NCBI RefSeq assembly: GCF_002294725.1
Contig: NZ_NSFT01000005.1
Location: 310,001 to 374,000, forward strand
Length of the DNA: 64,000 nucleotides
Direction: 5' to 3'
Source of the DNA: Mesorhizobium sp. WSM4313
GTDB taxonomy: Bacteria; Pseudomonadota; Alphaproteobacteria; Rhizobiales; Rhizobiaceae
Shown: piece by piece, positions 16,800 through 25,504 of the stretch
How the letters are laid out: every line of letters starts with the position of its first letter
Numbering within the stretch: the first letter of the stretch is position 1
Translations under genes and position numbers: made by a program
Notes under the pieces: model-generated
Told to the model about the DNA's origin: nothing
The model's input: only the letters and a program-made list of their open reading frames with translations
The model's database searches: none

Positions 16800-17798
16800 C
16801 TATTCAAGCGGCTTGACCTTGCCGAGCGGGATGAAGCCCAGCGAAGCCTTGCCCTTGACGATCTTGAGCGGCAAGGAGGGTTCCTTGCCAAGCATGGCAA
16901 TGGCAGAAAAACCCTGCTCGATTTCGCTTTTATGCTCGGGAATCGCGCCGGCAAGGATAGATGCCACCGCTTTCGGGTCCTTGAGCTTGATCGTCAGGTC
17001 CCCGTTGACCAGCCCTTCCGCATCCACGGAGACCGGTCCGGACACGGTGACACGCGCCGTGCCCGACGACAGGTCGAGCTTAGCGATCTCGATCGACTGG
17101 CCGCGCAGGCTCTTCGGGGGCGCTGCCATCAGCGCCACGCCGTTCTTCAGCGTCACGTCGCCACTGCCGTCCAGCGCCGGCAGCACGCGTCCGTCGATGG
17201 CATCCGCGTTGATCTCCAGGTCGCCGAAGCTGCCGACATAATTGATGTCCTGGCCGGCCGGCTGCAATCGGCCGGCCGCCTTGCCGGCGCTGAACAATTG
17301 CATCGGATCTGTGTCGTCCTGCGGGTCGGTCTGACCGTTCAGGCCTTCAGCCTGCACGGAAACGCTCCTTGGCAACGGCCACCACACTTTGACATTGGCC
17401 TGCAACCGGTCCCAGTCGATCCAGAGCGGCGGCATGCCGGGCGCCATCATCCTAAGCGGCCCGCGCAGGTCGGCGACCGGCGACAGGGGGCCGGTGAGGC
17501 CGGCGACGGCGTTGAAGCTGCCGGTGGAGGCGGCGACCTTCCGGGCGTCGTCTTCATAGGCGATGTTGTCGCAGGAAACCGTGAAGCTCATCGGGTAGCC
17601 GCTGACGACGAGGTTGGCGCAGCCGGCGGCGATGCCTTTGCTGCCCAGTCTCGCCACCGCCTGATCTGCCTCGGTCTTGAGCCTGTCGGCGAGATAGAAC
17701 CAGCCGCCGCTATAGGCGGCGAACAGCACGACAAGGAGTGCGGCAAGCCAGAACAGCCGGCGGCGAAGTTTGGGCGATCGCTCGTCACTTGACGTCAT
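16800..17798 (-). CDS. DUF2125 domain-containing membrane-anchored protein
   Basis: A 332-residue protein with a short basic N-terminus (RSPKLRRR), one membrane segment at about residues 15-35 (LFWLAALLVVLFAAYSGGWF), and a long beta-rich periplasmic body. Features include LGSKGIAAGCANLVVSGYPMSF and repeated short strands to FIPLGKVKPLE. DUF2125 proteins are conserved in alphaproteobacteria; the repeated-strand body is reminiscent of AsmA-like envelope proteins, but that link is my inference. The start at 17798 gives the anchor a normal length. It is divergent from the ChaC gene across 118 bases. Confidence 0.8.
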   Translation of the reverse strand: MTSSDERSPKLRRRLFWLAALLVVLFAAYSGGWFYLADRLKTEADQAVARLGSKGIAAGCANLVVSGYPMSFTVSCDNIAYEDDARKVAASTGSFNAVAGLTGPLSPVADLRGPLRMMAPGMPPLWIDWDRLQANVKVWWPLPRSVSVQAEGLNGQTDPQDDTDPMQLFSAGKAAGRLQPAGQDINYVGSFGDLEINADAIDGRVLPALDGSGDVTLKNGVALMAAPPKSLRGQSIEIAKLDLSSGTARVTVSGPVSVDAEGLVNGDLTIKLKDPKAVASILAGAIPEHKSEIEQGFSAIAMLGKEPSLPLKIVKGKASLGFIPLGKVKPLE

Positions 17799-17916
17799 GC
17801 TGCGGCTCTCGTTAACCCGGCGAGCGGGCATTTACCAATACGCAAACAAGCGGGGGCCAGAAGAAGCACCTCGGCGGTGCGGTGTCGTTCACTCGAATGC
17901 GATCAGGCTTGGCGAT

Positions 17917-18438
17917 ATGGGCGATTTTTGGGTTTTTGGCTACGGGTCGCTGATCTGGCGGCCCGGATTTGCCCATGTCGAGACGCGCCGCGCCCGGCTT
18001 TACGGCTATCGCCGCTCGCTTTGCGTCTATTCATTCGTGCATCGCGGCACGCGCGCGCGGCCGGGCCTGGTGCTCGGCCTCGACCGGGGCGGCTCCTGCG
18101 TCGGCCTCGCCTACCGTGTTCCCGGCAATTTGCGCGACGAGGTGCTTTCCTATCTGCGCGAGCGCGAGCTGGTCACCAGCATCTATCTCGAGCGCATTCT
18201 CGATGTCCGGCTGGATGGTGGAGGCGCGGTCGAGGCGGTCGCCTACACCGTCGACCGCCAGCATGAGCAGTATGCCGGCGCGCTCGACGCCGATCATGCG
18301 GCCAGGATCGTTCGCGGCGCGGTCGGCCAATCCGGCCGGAACGAGGACTATGTCTTGAGCACACTTGAGCATCTCGAGGCGCTCGGCATCCGCGATCACT
18401 GGCTGGAGGAGGTGGGCCGTCGGGTCGCGTCTTCGTGA
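17917..18438 (+). CDS. Gamma-glutamylcyclotransferase, ChaC type
   Basis: A 173-residue cytoplasmic enzyme that opens with the diagnostic WVFGYGSLIWRPGF at residues 4-17, followed by GYRRSLCVYSFVHRGT, LVLGLDRGGSCVGLAYRV and REREL. ChaC enzymes split glutathione into 5-oxoproline and Cys-Gly. The length fits the bacterial family. The frame is open further upstream, but ATG 17917 gives the normal N-terminus. A RIME-like element begins 11 bases after the stop. Confidence 0.9.
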   Translation: MGDFWVFGYGSLIWRPGFAHVETRRARLYGYRRSLCVYSFVHRGTRARPGLVLGLDRGGSCVGLAYRVPGNLRDEVLSYLRERELVTSIYLERILDVRLDGGGAVEAVAYTVDRQHEQYAGALDADHAARIVRGAVGQSGRNEDYVLSTLEHLEALGIRDHWLEEVGRRVASS

Positions 18439-18449
18439 CGCGCATTTTC

Positions 18450-18546
18450 GGCGAAATAATTTCGCCTCCAATGCTCTATCTCTTTGTTTTTACGCAATTC
18501 CAGACGCAAAACCGCGACGCACTTTTGCTGGAATTGCTCTGGTCCG
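18450..18546. repeat. RIME-like double palindrome, second copy
   Basis: The first palindrome is GGCGAAAT-A-ATTTCGCC (18450-18466). A linker containing CTATCTCTTTGTTTTT follows. The second palindrome has CAATTCCAG (18495-18503) opposite CTGGAATTG (18538-18546) with inner GCAAAA/TTTTGC. The linker and second palindrome closely match the copy at 3493-3586. It separates the ChaC gene from the aldo/keto reductase gene. Confidence 0.75.
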
Positions 18547-18650
18547 ATCAAAAAACAAAACCATGCCTTTGACCTCGCCCGGCCGCGACCTAGCTTAGCG
18601 GCATCCCATCCTTGGGCGTCAGGCCCGTTCCAGCATCACGGAGATCAGTC

Positions 18651-19598
18651 TTGCAGAAACGTCGTCTCGGTCGCACCGACCTTTCCATCGCGCCGCTGGT
18701 CCTGGGCGGCAACGTCTTCGGCTGGACCGCCGACGAGACGACCTCCTTCGATCTGCTCGACCGGTTCGTCGCTGCCGGCTTTAACGCCATCGATACGGCC
18801 GATGCCTATTCGCGCTGGGTTCCCGGCAACAAGGGCGGCGAATCGGAAACGATCATCGGCAACTGGATGAAGAGCCGCGGCAACCGCGATCAGGTCATCG
18901 TCATCACCAAGGTCGGTTCGGACATGGGCCAGGGCAAGCGCGACCTCTCCGCTGCCTATATCGAAAAGGCGGTCGACGCTTCACTGAAGCGGCTGCAAAC
19001 CGATGTCATCGACCTCTATCTGTCGCACTGGCCGGATCCGGCCACGCCTTACGAGGAAACGCTCGGCGCCTATCAGCGCCTGCTCGAAAAGGGCAAGATC
19101 CGCTATCCCGGCTGCTCCAATCTCGATGCCGGGCAGCTGCGCGCCGCGCTCGACGTCGCCAGCTTGCGCAGCCTGCCACGTTACGAGGTGCTGCAGCCCG
19201 AATACAATTTGTACGACCGCTCGTCGCTCGACGGACCGCTGCTCGACCTCTGCAAGGCAGAGGATATCGGCATCATCACCTATTTCAGCCTCGCTAAGGG
19301 ATTCCTGAGCGGCAAATACCGCAGCAAGGCCGATCTCGGCCAGAGCGCGCGCGGCGAAGACGTCGCCGAATATCTCAACGAGCGTGGCATGCGCATCCTT
19401 TCCGCGCTCGATGCCGTGGCCGAGCGCCATTCGGCCAAGCAGGCGGAGGTGGCGCTGGCCTGGATCGTCGCGCGGCCGGGCGTCACCGCGCCGATCGCCA
19501 GCGCCACGACCCCGGCCCAGATGGACAGCCTGATTCGGGCCGCGTCGCTCAAGCTTTCGGCGGACGATATCGCGGCATTGGACCGGGCCAGCGCCTGA
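18651..19598 (+). CDS. Aldo/keto reductase
   Basis: A 315-residue NADPH-dependent oxidoreductase of the AKR superfamily, close to the YajO/PdxI-like group. It begins QKRRLGRTDLSIAPLVLGGN and contains the catalytic-site segments NAIDTADAYS (Asp, Tyr), VIVITKVG (Lys) and DLYLSHWPDP (His), then CSNLDAGQL, EYNLYDRSSLD and TYFSLAKGFLSGKY. The start is taken as TTG 18651, because CACGGAG lies at correct spacing and the enzyme normally begins there; ATG 18612 is the alternative. The substrate is unknown. Confidence 0.88.
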   Translation: MQKRRLGRTDLSIAPLVLGGNVFGWTADETTSFDLLDRFVAAGFNAIDTADAYSRWVPGNKGGESETIIGNWMKSRGNRDQVIVITKVGSDMGQGKRDLSAAYIEKAVDASLKRLQTDVIDLYLSHWPDPATPYEETLGAYQRLLEKGKIRYPGCSNLDAGQLRAALDVASLRSLPRYEVLQPEYNLYDRSSLDGPLLDLCKAEDIGIITYFSLAKGFLSGKYRSKADLGQSARGEDVAEYLNERGMRILSALDAVAERHSAKQAEVALAWIVARPGVTAPIASATTPAQMDSLIRAASLKLSADDIAALDRASA

Positions 19599-19683
19599 GA
19601 TGGGCGCTGCGCACGAACATCCAAGACCGCCATGACAAAACCCGCTTAAGTCCTGTCGCATCGCGGCGGCAGGAGGGTTCGGC

Positions 19684-20304
19684 ATGGCCGATGGCATCTT
19701 GAACGAGGCGCAGACCTGGCAGCAGGTGCTGGCGCTTATCCTGGCGGCGATGGTCGTCATGGGCAGCCCGGGACCTGCGACGATCAGCATGACCGCGGTC
19801 GGCGCGGCTTTCGGTCTGCGTCCTTCCCTGGGTTACACGTCCGGCGTGGTGCTCGGCACGATAGCCGTGCTTCTGACGGTGGCGGGCGGGATTTTCGGCA
19901 TGCTGACCTCGGTGCCGGGAGTGGCGCCGGTGCTGGCGGTCGCCTCGGCAGGCTACATCCTTTATCTCGCCTTCAAAATAGCGACAGCGCCGCCATTGGC
20001 GGAGCGCGGGAGCACGGGGACGAAGCCCGATTTTCTCGGCGGCTTCATGCTCGCCGTCGCCAATCCAAAAGCCTATGTGGCGATCGCAGCGGTTTTCGCC
20101 GGCGCCGCGTCGCAGGCCGATGCGCTCGGCGTTTCCACAAGGCTGCTGGTGCTTGCCGCGATGATCGTCGCCATCCACGTTGTGTGGCTGCTTGCCGGAA
20201 CAGCGTTCGCACGCGTCCTGCGCCTTCCGCTGGCCTCGCGGATCATCAACCTGGTGTTTGCCGCCACGCTGGTGCTGACGACCCTGTTCGCGGTGCTGCG
20301 GTAG
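19684..20304 (+). CDS. LysE/RhtB-family amino-acid exporter
   Basis: A 206-residue protein with six hydrophobic segments and the family motif MGSPGPATISMTAVGAAFG near residue 28, followed by FKIATAPP and GGFMLAVANPKAYVAIAA. LysE-type proteins export amino acids or related small molecules; the substrate cannot be deduced. AGGAGGG precedes the ATG. It converges with plsC, with only four bases between the stops. Confidence 0.88.
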   Translation: MADGILNEAQTWQQVLALILAAMVVMGSPGPATISMTAVGAAFGLRPSLGYTSGVVLGTIAVLLTVAGGIFGMLTSVPGVAPVLAVASAGYILYLAFKIATAPPLAERGSTGTKPDFLGGFMLAVANPKAYVAIAAVFAGAASQADALGVSTRLLVLAAMIVAIHVVWLLAGTAFARVLRLPLASRIINLVFAATLVLTTLFAVLR

Positions 20305-20308
20305 CCGA

Positions 20309-21103
20309 TCAGGTCTTCGCGGTTACGCCGAGTTCCGACAGCCGCTTCACCGCCGTCGGCGGCATCGGCGGCGGGTTCGGCGCCTGCGCCGCCTCGACAA
20401 GCATCTGGTCGCAGGCGGCCTCGGTCTCGCCGATCAGCCGCTGCATGAATTCCTCCTTGCCGAGCCCTGGCGGGATCGGCGGCAGGAAGCGGGCCTTGAT
20501 GGTGCCGGGATAGCGCAGGAACTTGCGGCGCGGCCAGTAGAGACCGGCAACATGGGCCACCGGGACCACAGGAACGCCGAGCTGCGTGTAGAGCTCGACG
20601 ATGCCGTATTTGTAGGACGGCTCGGCGCCCGGCGGGCGGCGGGTGCCTTCGGGATAGATGATGAGCTGGCGCGGATTGCGGTTCATCTCCTGCCTGGTCG
20701 CGACGACGACCGCCTTCAGCGCTTTCGAACGGTTGCCGCGGTCGACCGGGATCATGCGCATCTTCAAGATGTACCAGCCGAAAAAGGGGATCCAGGTCAG
20801 CTCGCGCTTCAGGATGTAGAGCGCGTCGTCGAGATAGGGGAAGAAGGCGATTGCGTCCCAGAAGGACTGATGCTTCGGCGCCAGGATGAAGGAGCCTTCG
20901 GGCAGGTTCTCGACACCCGTGATCTCGCTCTTCGTCGCGGCGATCTTGTCATAGAGCCACATCGAGGTCCGCGACCAGAATTTCGGCACGAACCAGGCGC
21001 GGTGGCGCGGCGACAGGAAATAGAAAGGCGTCCAGAAGATCATCTGGACGATCAGGCTGAGATAGAAGACGAAGTTGAACGCCAGCGAGCGGATGATGAG
21101 CAT
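20309..21103 (-). CDS. plsC: 1-acyl-sn-glycerol-3-phosphate acyltransferase
   Basis: A 264-residue membrane-associated enzyme that adds the second acyl chain to lysophosphatidate to give phosphatidate. It has an N-terminal membrane segment (8-30), the HX4D box H78QSFWD83, the MIPVDRGNRSKAL block and YPEGTRRPPG. These are acyltransferase motifs I to III. The C-terminal tail is Pro-rich (APNPPPMPP). It stands alone on the minus strand. Confidence 0.92.
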   Translation of the reverse strand: MLIIRSLAFNFVFYLSLIVQMIFWTPFYFLSPRHRAWFVPKFWSRTSMWLYDKIAATKSEITGVENLPEGSFILAPKHQSFWDAIAFFPYLDDALYILKRELTWIPFFGWYILKMRMIPVDRGNRSKALKAVVVATRQEMNRNPRQLIIYPEGTRRPPGAEPSYKYGIVELYTQLGVPVVPVAHVAGLYWPRRKFLRYPGTIKARFLPPIPPGLGKEEFMQRLIGETEAACDQMLVEAAQAPNPPPMPPTAVKRLSELGVTAKT

Positions 21104-21184
21104 GCAAGGGGCCCGTGAGGAAGTGTGCGTTGGTTACACCAAGCGGCGGCAAAAAGGAAACGCCGCCATTGTCGAATGGTGCCG

Positions 21185-22087
21185 CTAGAGTGACCTGGCC
21201 AGCCGTTCCTTGAGACGTGGCGCGGCGAAATCGAGGAAGGCGCGCAGCTTGACCGGCAGCCGGCCCTGGCCGGCATGGACGAGGCTCACCGGCCAGGGCG
21301 GCGGTTCGAAGGGCTGCAGTACCAGCCGCAGCGCGCCGGCGCGCACGGCGGCATCCGCCTGGTAGGAGAGCACTTTCGTCAGCCCGAGCCCGGCAATCGC
21401 GGCATCGATGGCCGCTTCGGCGGTGTTGACTTGCAGGCGCGAGCGAACAGGGATTGTCGTTTCCGTCTTGCCGGTTCCGAAGCTCCATGCCGCGGGAGCG
21501 GCGAGACCTTCGAAGGTGACACAGTCGTGGCCGGCAAGGTCTTGCGGGGTCGTCGGCGTGCCATGCAAGGCGAGATAGGCGGGGCTTGCGCAGACGATAC
21601 GGCGGATCGAGCCGACGCGGATCGCAACCATCGCCGAATCCGGCAGCTCGCCGATGCGCAGGGCGAGATCGATATGCTCCTCGACCAGTTGGGTGATCCG
21701 GTCCGACAGGGTCAAGCGGACATCCACTCGCGGGTAGACGGCGAGAAAGCCGGCGATCACCGGCAGCACATGGAGGCGGCCGAACACGACCGGCGCCGTG
21801 ATGACCAGCTCGCCGGTTGGGCTCGAATATTCGCCGGCAGCATCGCGCTCGGCCTCGCTCACCTCGTCGAGGATGCGACGGCAGGCAGCCAGGTATGACT
21901 GGCCGGCATCGGTCAGCGTCAGGCGCCGCGTCGAGCGGTTGAGCAGGCGCGTCCCCAAGTGCTTCTCCAGTTCGGAGAGCTTGCGGCTCACGGTCGCCAG
22001 CGGGATGCCGGCGCGGCGCGCGGCGGCGGAAAGGCTGCCGGCCTCGGCCGTGGCGACGAACAGGGACATAGCGTCGAGGCGATCCAT
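21185..22087 (-). CDS. LysR-family transcriptional regulator
   Basis: A 300-residue regulator. The N-terminal winged helix reads MDRLDAMSLFVATAEAGSLS followed by AAARRAGIPLATVSRKLSELE, and the periplasmic-binding-like effector domain begins near residue 90 (GELVITAPVVFGRLHVLPVI). It belongs to the AaeR/DmlR-like branch. ATG 22087 gives the usual start, although the frame opens 11 codons earlier. It is divergent from the flavoprotein gene at 22189, and a 10-bp inverted repeat in the shared spacer is a likely operator. Confidence 0.9.
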   Translation of the reverse strand: MDRLDAMSLFVATAEAGSLSAAARRAGIPLATVSRKLSELEKHLGTRLLNRSTRRLTLTDAGQSYLAACRRILDEVSEAERDAAGEYSSPTGELVITAPVVFGRLHVLPVIAGFLAVYPRVDVRLTLSDRITQLVEEHIDLALRIGELPDSAMVAIRVGSIRRIVCASPAYLALHGTPTTPQDLAGHDCVTFEGLAAPAAWSFGTGKTETTIPVRSRLQVNTAEAAIDAAIAGLGLTKVLSYQADAAVRAGALRLVLQPFEPPPWPVSLVHAGQGRLPVKLRAFLDFAAPRLKERLARSL

Positions 22088-22090
22088 TAT

Positions 22091-22150
22091 TCTTCCGAAA
22101 TATGGAAAGACAGATTGCAAATATGCTCTCTACATCCGGTTTTCGGAAGA
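22091..22150. promoter_or_regulatory. Inverted repeat in the lysR / flavoprotein intergenic region
   Basis: TCTTCCGAAA at 22091-22100 is perfectly inverted as TTTCGGAAGA at 22141-22150, with 40 bases between the arms. It sits between the LysR start (22087) and the divergent target gene (22189). The spacing of about five helical turns fits two DNA-bound dimers or a loop. It is a candidate LysR operator. Confidence 0.6.
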
Positions 22151-22188
22151 GCCTAATTGGTGAGCGACCCCGTTCGCGGAGCGCCGGC

Positions 22189-22803
22189 ATGAATGAATTC
22201 ACCAGCGACGTCGCCTTCACGCCGACCGTCAAGGCCATCCAGTCCCGCAAGGGCTCGCGCGATTCCTATGCGCGCGTCGAGCAGCGCGGCGGCTGGCGGG
22301 CAACAATCACGCCGGACCTCGCCGCCTTCATCGAAGCGCAGACCAGCGTGTTCCTGGCGACGGCCAACGCCGAAGGCCAGCCCTATATCCAGCATCGCGG
22401 CGGGCCGGCCGGTTTTCTCAAGGTGCTGGACGAGCACATGATCGGCTTTGTGGATTTTTCCGGCAACCGGCAGTTCATCACCCAGGGCAATCTCGAGGAC
22501 AATGACCAGGCCTTCCTGTTCCTGATTGACTATATGCTCCGGCAGCGCATCAAGATCTGGGGCAGGGCGCGCGTCGTCGAGAATGACCCGGAGCTGACGG
22601 CGAAGCTGATGCCCGCGGACTACAAGGCGCGGCCGGAGCAGGCGATCCTGTTCACGGTCTCCGCCTGGGACGCCAATTGCCCGCAGCACATCCCGCAGCG
22701 CTTCGAGGCGGCGGATGTCGCGGCCGCACTTGCCGAGCGCGACCGGCGCATCGCCGGCCTGGAGCAGGAGATTGCGCGCCTGCGCACGCCAGGCGAAGTC
22801 TAA
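22189..22803 (+). CDS. Pyridoxamine 5'-phosphate oxidase-family flavoprotein
   Basis: A 204-residue split-barrel protein. It contains TSVFLATANAEGQPYIQHRG (near residue 45), GFVDFSGNRQFITQGNL and IWGRARVVENDPEL, which form the FMN-binding fold of the general stress and PPOX-like group. The last 30 residues form a short coiled coil (AALAERDRRIAGLEQEIARL). True PNPOx activity is not implied; the enzyme is probably a flavin reductase or oxidase of unknown substrate. It is divergent from a LysR gene that is likely its regulator, and its stop overlaps the YdcF gene end by four bases. Confidence 0.85.
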   Translation: MNEFTSDVAFTPTVKAIQSRKGSRDSYARVEQRGGWRATITPDLAAFIEAQTSVFLATANAEGQPYIQHRGGPAGFLKVLDEHMIGFVDFSGNRQFITQGNLEDNDQAFLFLIDYMLRQRIKIWGRARVVENDPELTAKLMPADYKARPEQAILFTVSAWDANCPQHIPQRFEAADVAAALAERDRRIAGLEQEIARLRTPGEV

Positions 22804-23528
22804 TTCTTCACCACCGTCGAGGCTTCGGCGAGCGCGACGCCTTCGGGCGTCGCGCGCAGCGGAAGGAAGCCGCGCGCCAGAGACAGCACATATTTGCTGT
22901 ATTCGGTGAGCAGCACACGCAGGGCCTCCGGCTTGGTCAGCCAGCCGCCGTTGCCGAGATTGGTGTTGACCACCGGATAGGGCTCCAGGCGCGCGCCATG
23001 CAGCAGCCGGCCCATCTCAAGCAGGCTGCGCGGCATGTGGTAATTGTTGGTGACGATGATGATGCTGCCATAGGCGTGGTTCTCCACCCATTTGGCGCTT
23101 TCCTCGGCATTGCCGATGGTGTCGAGCGCGGCGCGGTCGATATCGACGCAACAGGAAAAGAGCTGTTTGTCGCCGCCCATCGCCGCCTGCAGCTGGCGCT
23201 TGGTTGCCGACGGATGGACGCCGCTGATCAGCAGCCGTTCGCCCTTGCCGGAGGCTAACAGGTCCATCGCCGCGTCGAGCCGCGACTGCCCACCGGTGAG
23301 CACGATGATGGCGTCGGCCCTGGCGGGATTGGCCGGAGTCGTCATATGGCTGACCCTGTCGGCAAACCAGCCGAAGCCGCCGGCAAAAAGCGCCAGCGCG
23401 GCGAGAACCACGAAACCGCAGACGCGCAGGGCGAGCCTCAAACGACCGAACCCGGCGAAGGCAGCGCTGCGCACACGCATCGCCGGCATTCGTCCAGCCG
23501 TCTCGATCGAATCCCGCGCTTCCATCAT
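22800..23528 (-). CDS. YdcF/ElyC-family membrane protein (DUF218)
   Basis: A 242-residue protein with one N-terminal membrane segment (about 33-55) and a DUF218 domain. Family features are ADAIIVLTGGQSRLDAAMDLL, LLISGVHPSATK, DTIGNAEESAKWV and IIIVTNNYHMPRSLLEM. Members include SanA, ElyC and YdcF, which are linked to cell-envelope and peptidoglycan integrity. The gene is downstream of ftsX on the same strand, with 156 bases between, which fits an envelope role. GGGG lies just before the start. Confidence 0.88.
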   Translation of the reverse strand: MMEARDSIETAGRMPAMRVRSAAFAGFGRLRLALRVCGFVVLAALALFAGGFGWFADRVSHMTTPANPARADAIIVLTGGQSRLDAAMDLLASGKGERLLISGVHPSATKRQLQAAMGGDKQLFSCCVDIDRAALDTIGNAEESAKWVENHAYGSIIIVTNNYHMPRSLLEMGRLLHGARLEPYPVVNTNLGNGGWLTKPEALRVLLTEYSKYVLSLARGFLPLRATPEGVALAEASTVVKN

Positions 23529-23684
23529 CCCCAGGTTAATCCTGAAAGCCTCTAATGGTTAACTCCGAAATGCGGCCGTTGATAGGTGAGACGGCGCACA
23601 TTGCGTTACGGCAGGTATCCCGCGTGTGATCATTGTCTTGTTTGTTTATAGCGCTTTGCGCCGGTTTCCGATTGATCTCATGGG

Positions 23685-24671
23685 TCAGCCCGCATCCGGC
23701 TGGCGAACGTCGATATCGCTGAGATAGGCGACGACGGTCGCATGCGAGGTGGCCGCGGTCAGCGCGCCGATCACCAGCACCATCAGACCGACGCCGAAAT
23801 AGCCGGCCGAACCGATGGCGAAATTGCCGAACAGCGCGGTTGCCTGGTCGGCCTGGGGCGTCGCCATGTTGCGCGACGACCACCAGGAAAAGACGATGAA
23901 GACGGCGATCGCCAGGGCGCCCCCGGCGGCCGCGCCCTTCATGCCGGTGACCAGGAAATGCCAGCGGAATTCGCGCGCGATGAAGCGCGCCTCGGCACCG
24001 ACGAAATGCAGAACCTCGATGATGTGGCCGTTGCCGGCCATGGCGCCGCGTGTGGCGAACACCACCGTCAGCACGGTTGCCGAGAGCATCAGCACCAGAA
24101 CGGCAATGCCGATCGTCACGGTCGTGCGCGCCATGGCGACCAGCCGGTCGACCCAGGTGCGGTGATCGTCGAGTGCCGCGGTCGGTATTTTCGGCGTGAT
24201 GGCGGCGCGCATGGCGGCAAAATCGGGCGGGCTGGCCTCGTCGATGGTGACGATGATGAGGCGCGGCACCGGCAGCTCGTCAATGTTGAGGCCGCTGCCC
24301 AGCCACGGTTCCAGAAGACGCGCGGTCGCGTCGCGGTCGATGATCTTGGTGCCCTTCACGCCGGGGAACTCGCTGGCGATCTGCGAGGCCTGCGCAAGGG
24401 CCGCCTCCATGTCCAGACCGTCGGCCGGCTTGATCTGGATCGTCGCCTCGCGCGATATCTGGTTCTCCCAGACGGAGGCGGTATCGCGCACCAGCGTCAC
24501 GGCGCCGAAGGTGAGACAGGACAGGAAGGTCATGATGGCGATGACCAGCACCAGCGCCCGTCCAGCGATGTTCTGCGCCGGCACGATCGGCGCCGTCTTG
24601 CGCTGGACACGCCGGACCGTCGTCTTCTCGAGCGTTTCGTGCTGGAGGTGATCGGCCGGAAGGTCAGTCAT
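23685..24671 (-). CDS. ftsX: Cell division protein FtsX
   Basis: A 328-residue protein with the FtsX layout: a cytoplasmic N-terminus, membrane segment one near residues 45-65, a periplasmic loop (ASVWENQISREATIQIKP, then LPVPRLIIVTID), and three C-terminal membrane segments. FtsX works with FtsE as an ABC-type complex that controls peptidoglycan hydrolases at the septum. It overlaps the end of ftsE by eight bases. The ATG at 24671 is chosen for that coupling. Confidence 0.92.
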   Translation of the reverse strand: MTDLPADHLQHETLEKTTVRRVQRKTAPIVPAQNIAGRALVLVIAIMTFLSCLTFGAVTLVRDTASVWENQISREATIQIKPADGLDMEAALAQASQIASEFPGVKGTKIIDRDATARLLEPWLGSGLNIDELPVPRLIIVTIDEASPPDFAAMRAAITPKIPTAALDDHRTWVDRLVAMARTTVTIGIAVLVLMLSATVLTVVFATRGAMAGNGHIIEVLHFVGAEARFIAREFRWHFLVTGMKGAAAGGALAIAVFIVFSWWSSRNMATPQADQATALFGNFAIGSAGYFGVGLMVLVIGALTAATSHATVVAYLSDIDVRQPDAG

Positions 24672-25323
24672 AAACGTCCAACCTTCCACCGGCCAGGATC
24701 ATGCGACGCGCATCGACCTGTTCCATCAGGCCGAGGTCGTGGGTGGCGATCACCACGGCGGTGCCCAGCCGGTTAAGCTCGATGAACAGTCTTAGCAGCC
24801 TGCGCGCCAGCGGCGGATCGACATTGCCGGTCGGCTCGTCGGCAAGCAGGATCTCCGGCTGTTCGATCAAGGCCCGGGCGATCGCGGCGCGCTGCTTCTC
24901 GCCGCCCGACAGCACCGGCGGCAGCACATGCATGCGGTCGCCGAGCCCGACCCATTTCAGCAGCTCGGTGACGTCGGTGCGGTAGCTCGCCTCCTCGCGC
25001 CCGCGCACGCGCAAGGGCAGCGCGACATTCTCGTAGGTCGTCATATGGTCGAGCAGGCGGAAGTCCTGGAACACCACGCCGATGCGGCGGCGCAGCAGCG
25101 GCAGCTCGCCGCGCGAAATGCGCGAGCGGTCCTTGCCGAAGATGGTGATCAGGCCGCGCGTCGGCTTCAGCGACATGAACAAAAGGCGCAGCAGGGTCGT
25201 CTTGCCGGCGCCCGAGGGGCCGCTCAGGAACTGGAAGGAGCGCTCCGGAATGTGCAGGGAGATGTCCCGGAGGATCTCCGGACCCATGCCATAGCGGAGG
25301 CCGACATTTTCGAAGCGGATCAC
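24664..25323 (-). CDS. ftsE: Cell division ATP-binding protein FtsE
   Basis: A 219-residue ABC ATPase with Walker A GPSGAGKTTLLR near residue 37, the Q-loop VVFQDFRLLDH, the signature LSGGEKQRAAIARAL, Walker B ILLADEPTGNVD and the switch histidine IATHDL. It pairs with FtsX in the divisome. The start is GTG 25323. A perfect TTAA-N7-TTAA box 71 bases upstream suggests control by the cell-cycle regulator CtrA. Confidence 0.93.
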   Translation of the reverse strand: MIRFENVGLRYGMGPEILRDISLHIPERSFQFLSGPSGAGKTTLLRLLFMSLKPTRGLITIFGKDRSRISRGELPLLRRRIGVVFQDFRLLDHMTTYENVALPLRVRGREEASYRTDVTELLKWVGLGDRMHVLPPVLSGGEKQRAAIARALIEQPEILLADEPTGNVDPPLARRLLRLFIELNRLGTAVVIATHDLGLMEQVDARRMILAGGRLDVYD

Positions 25324-25393
25324 GTTCGGCGACCTGGAAACTCTCGGCGGCGACGCGCCACAATCTACTCTAACAGACCATCGGCCGGCATGG

Positions 25394-25408
25394 TTAACCG
25401 GCGGTTAA
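25394..25408. promoter_or_regulatory. Candidate CtrA-binding site upstream of ftsE
   Basis: The bases TTAA-CCGGCGG-TTAA match the full alphaproteobacterial CtrA consensus TTAA-N7-TTAA exactly. The site lies 71 bases before the ftsE start and 97 bases before the divergent gene at 25505, in a spacer that is otherwise non-coding. Confidence 0.7.
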
Positions 25409-25504
25409 TTTTGCAACGTCCAGCATGCATCAAAGCCATTCCGGTGGGGAAGCGTTAACCAATTGCGTTTACGCAAAAGAAACGAAGACTGCACTGGTGC
25501 CGTA

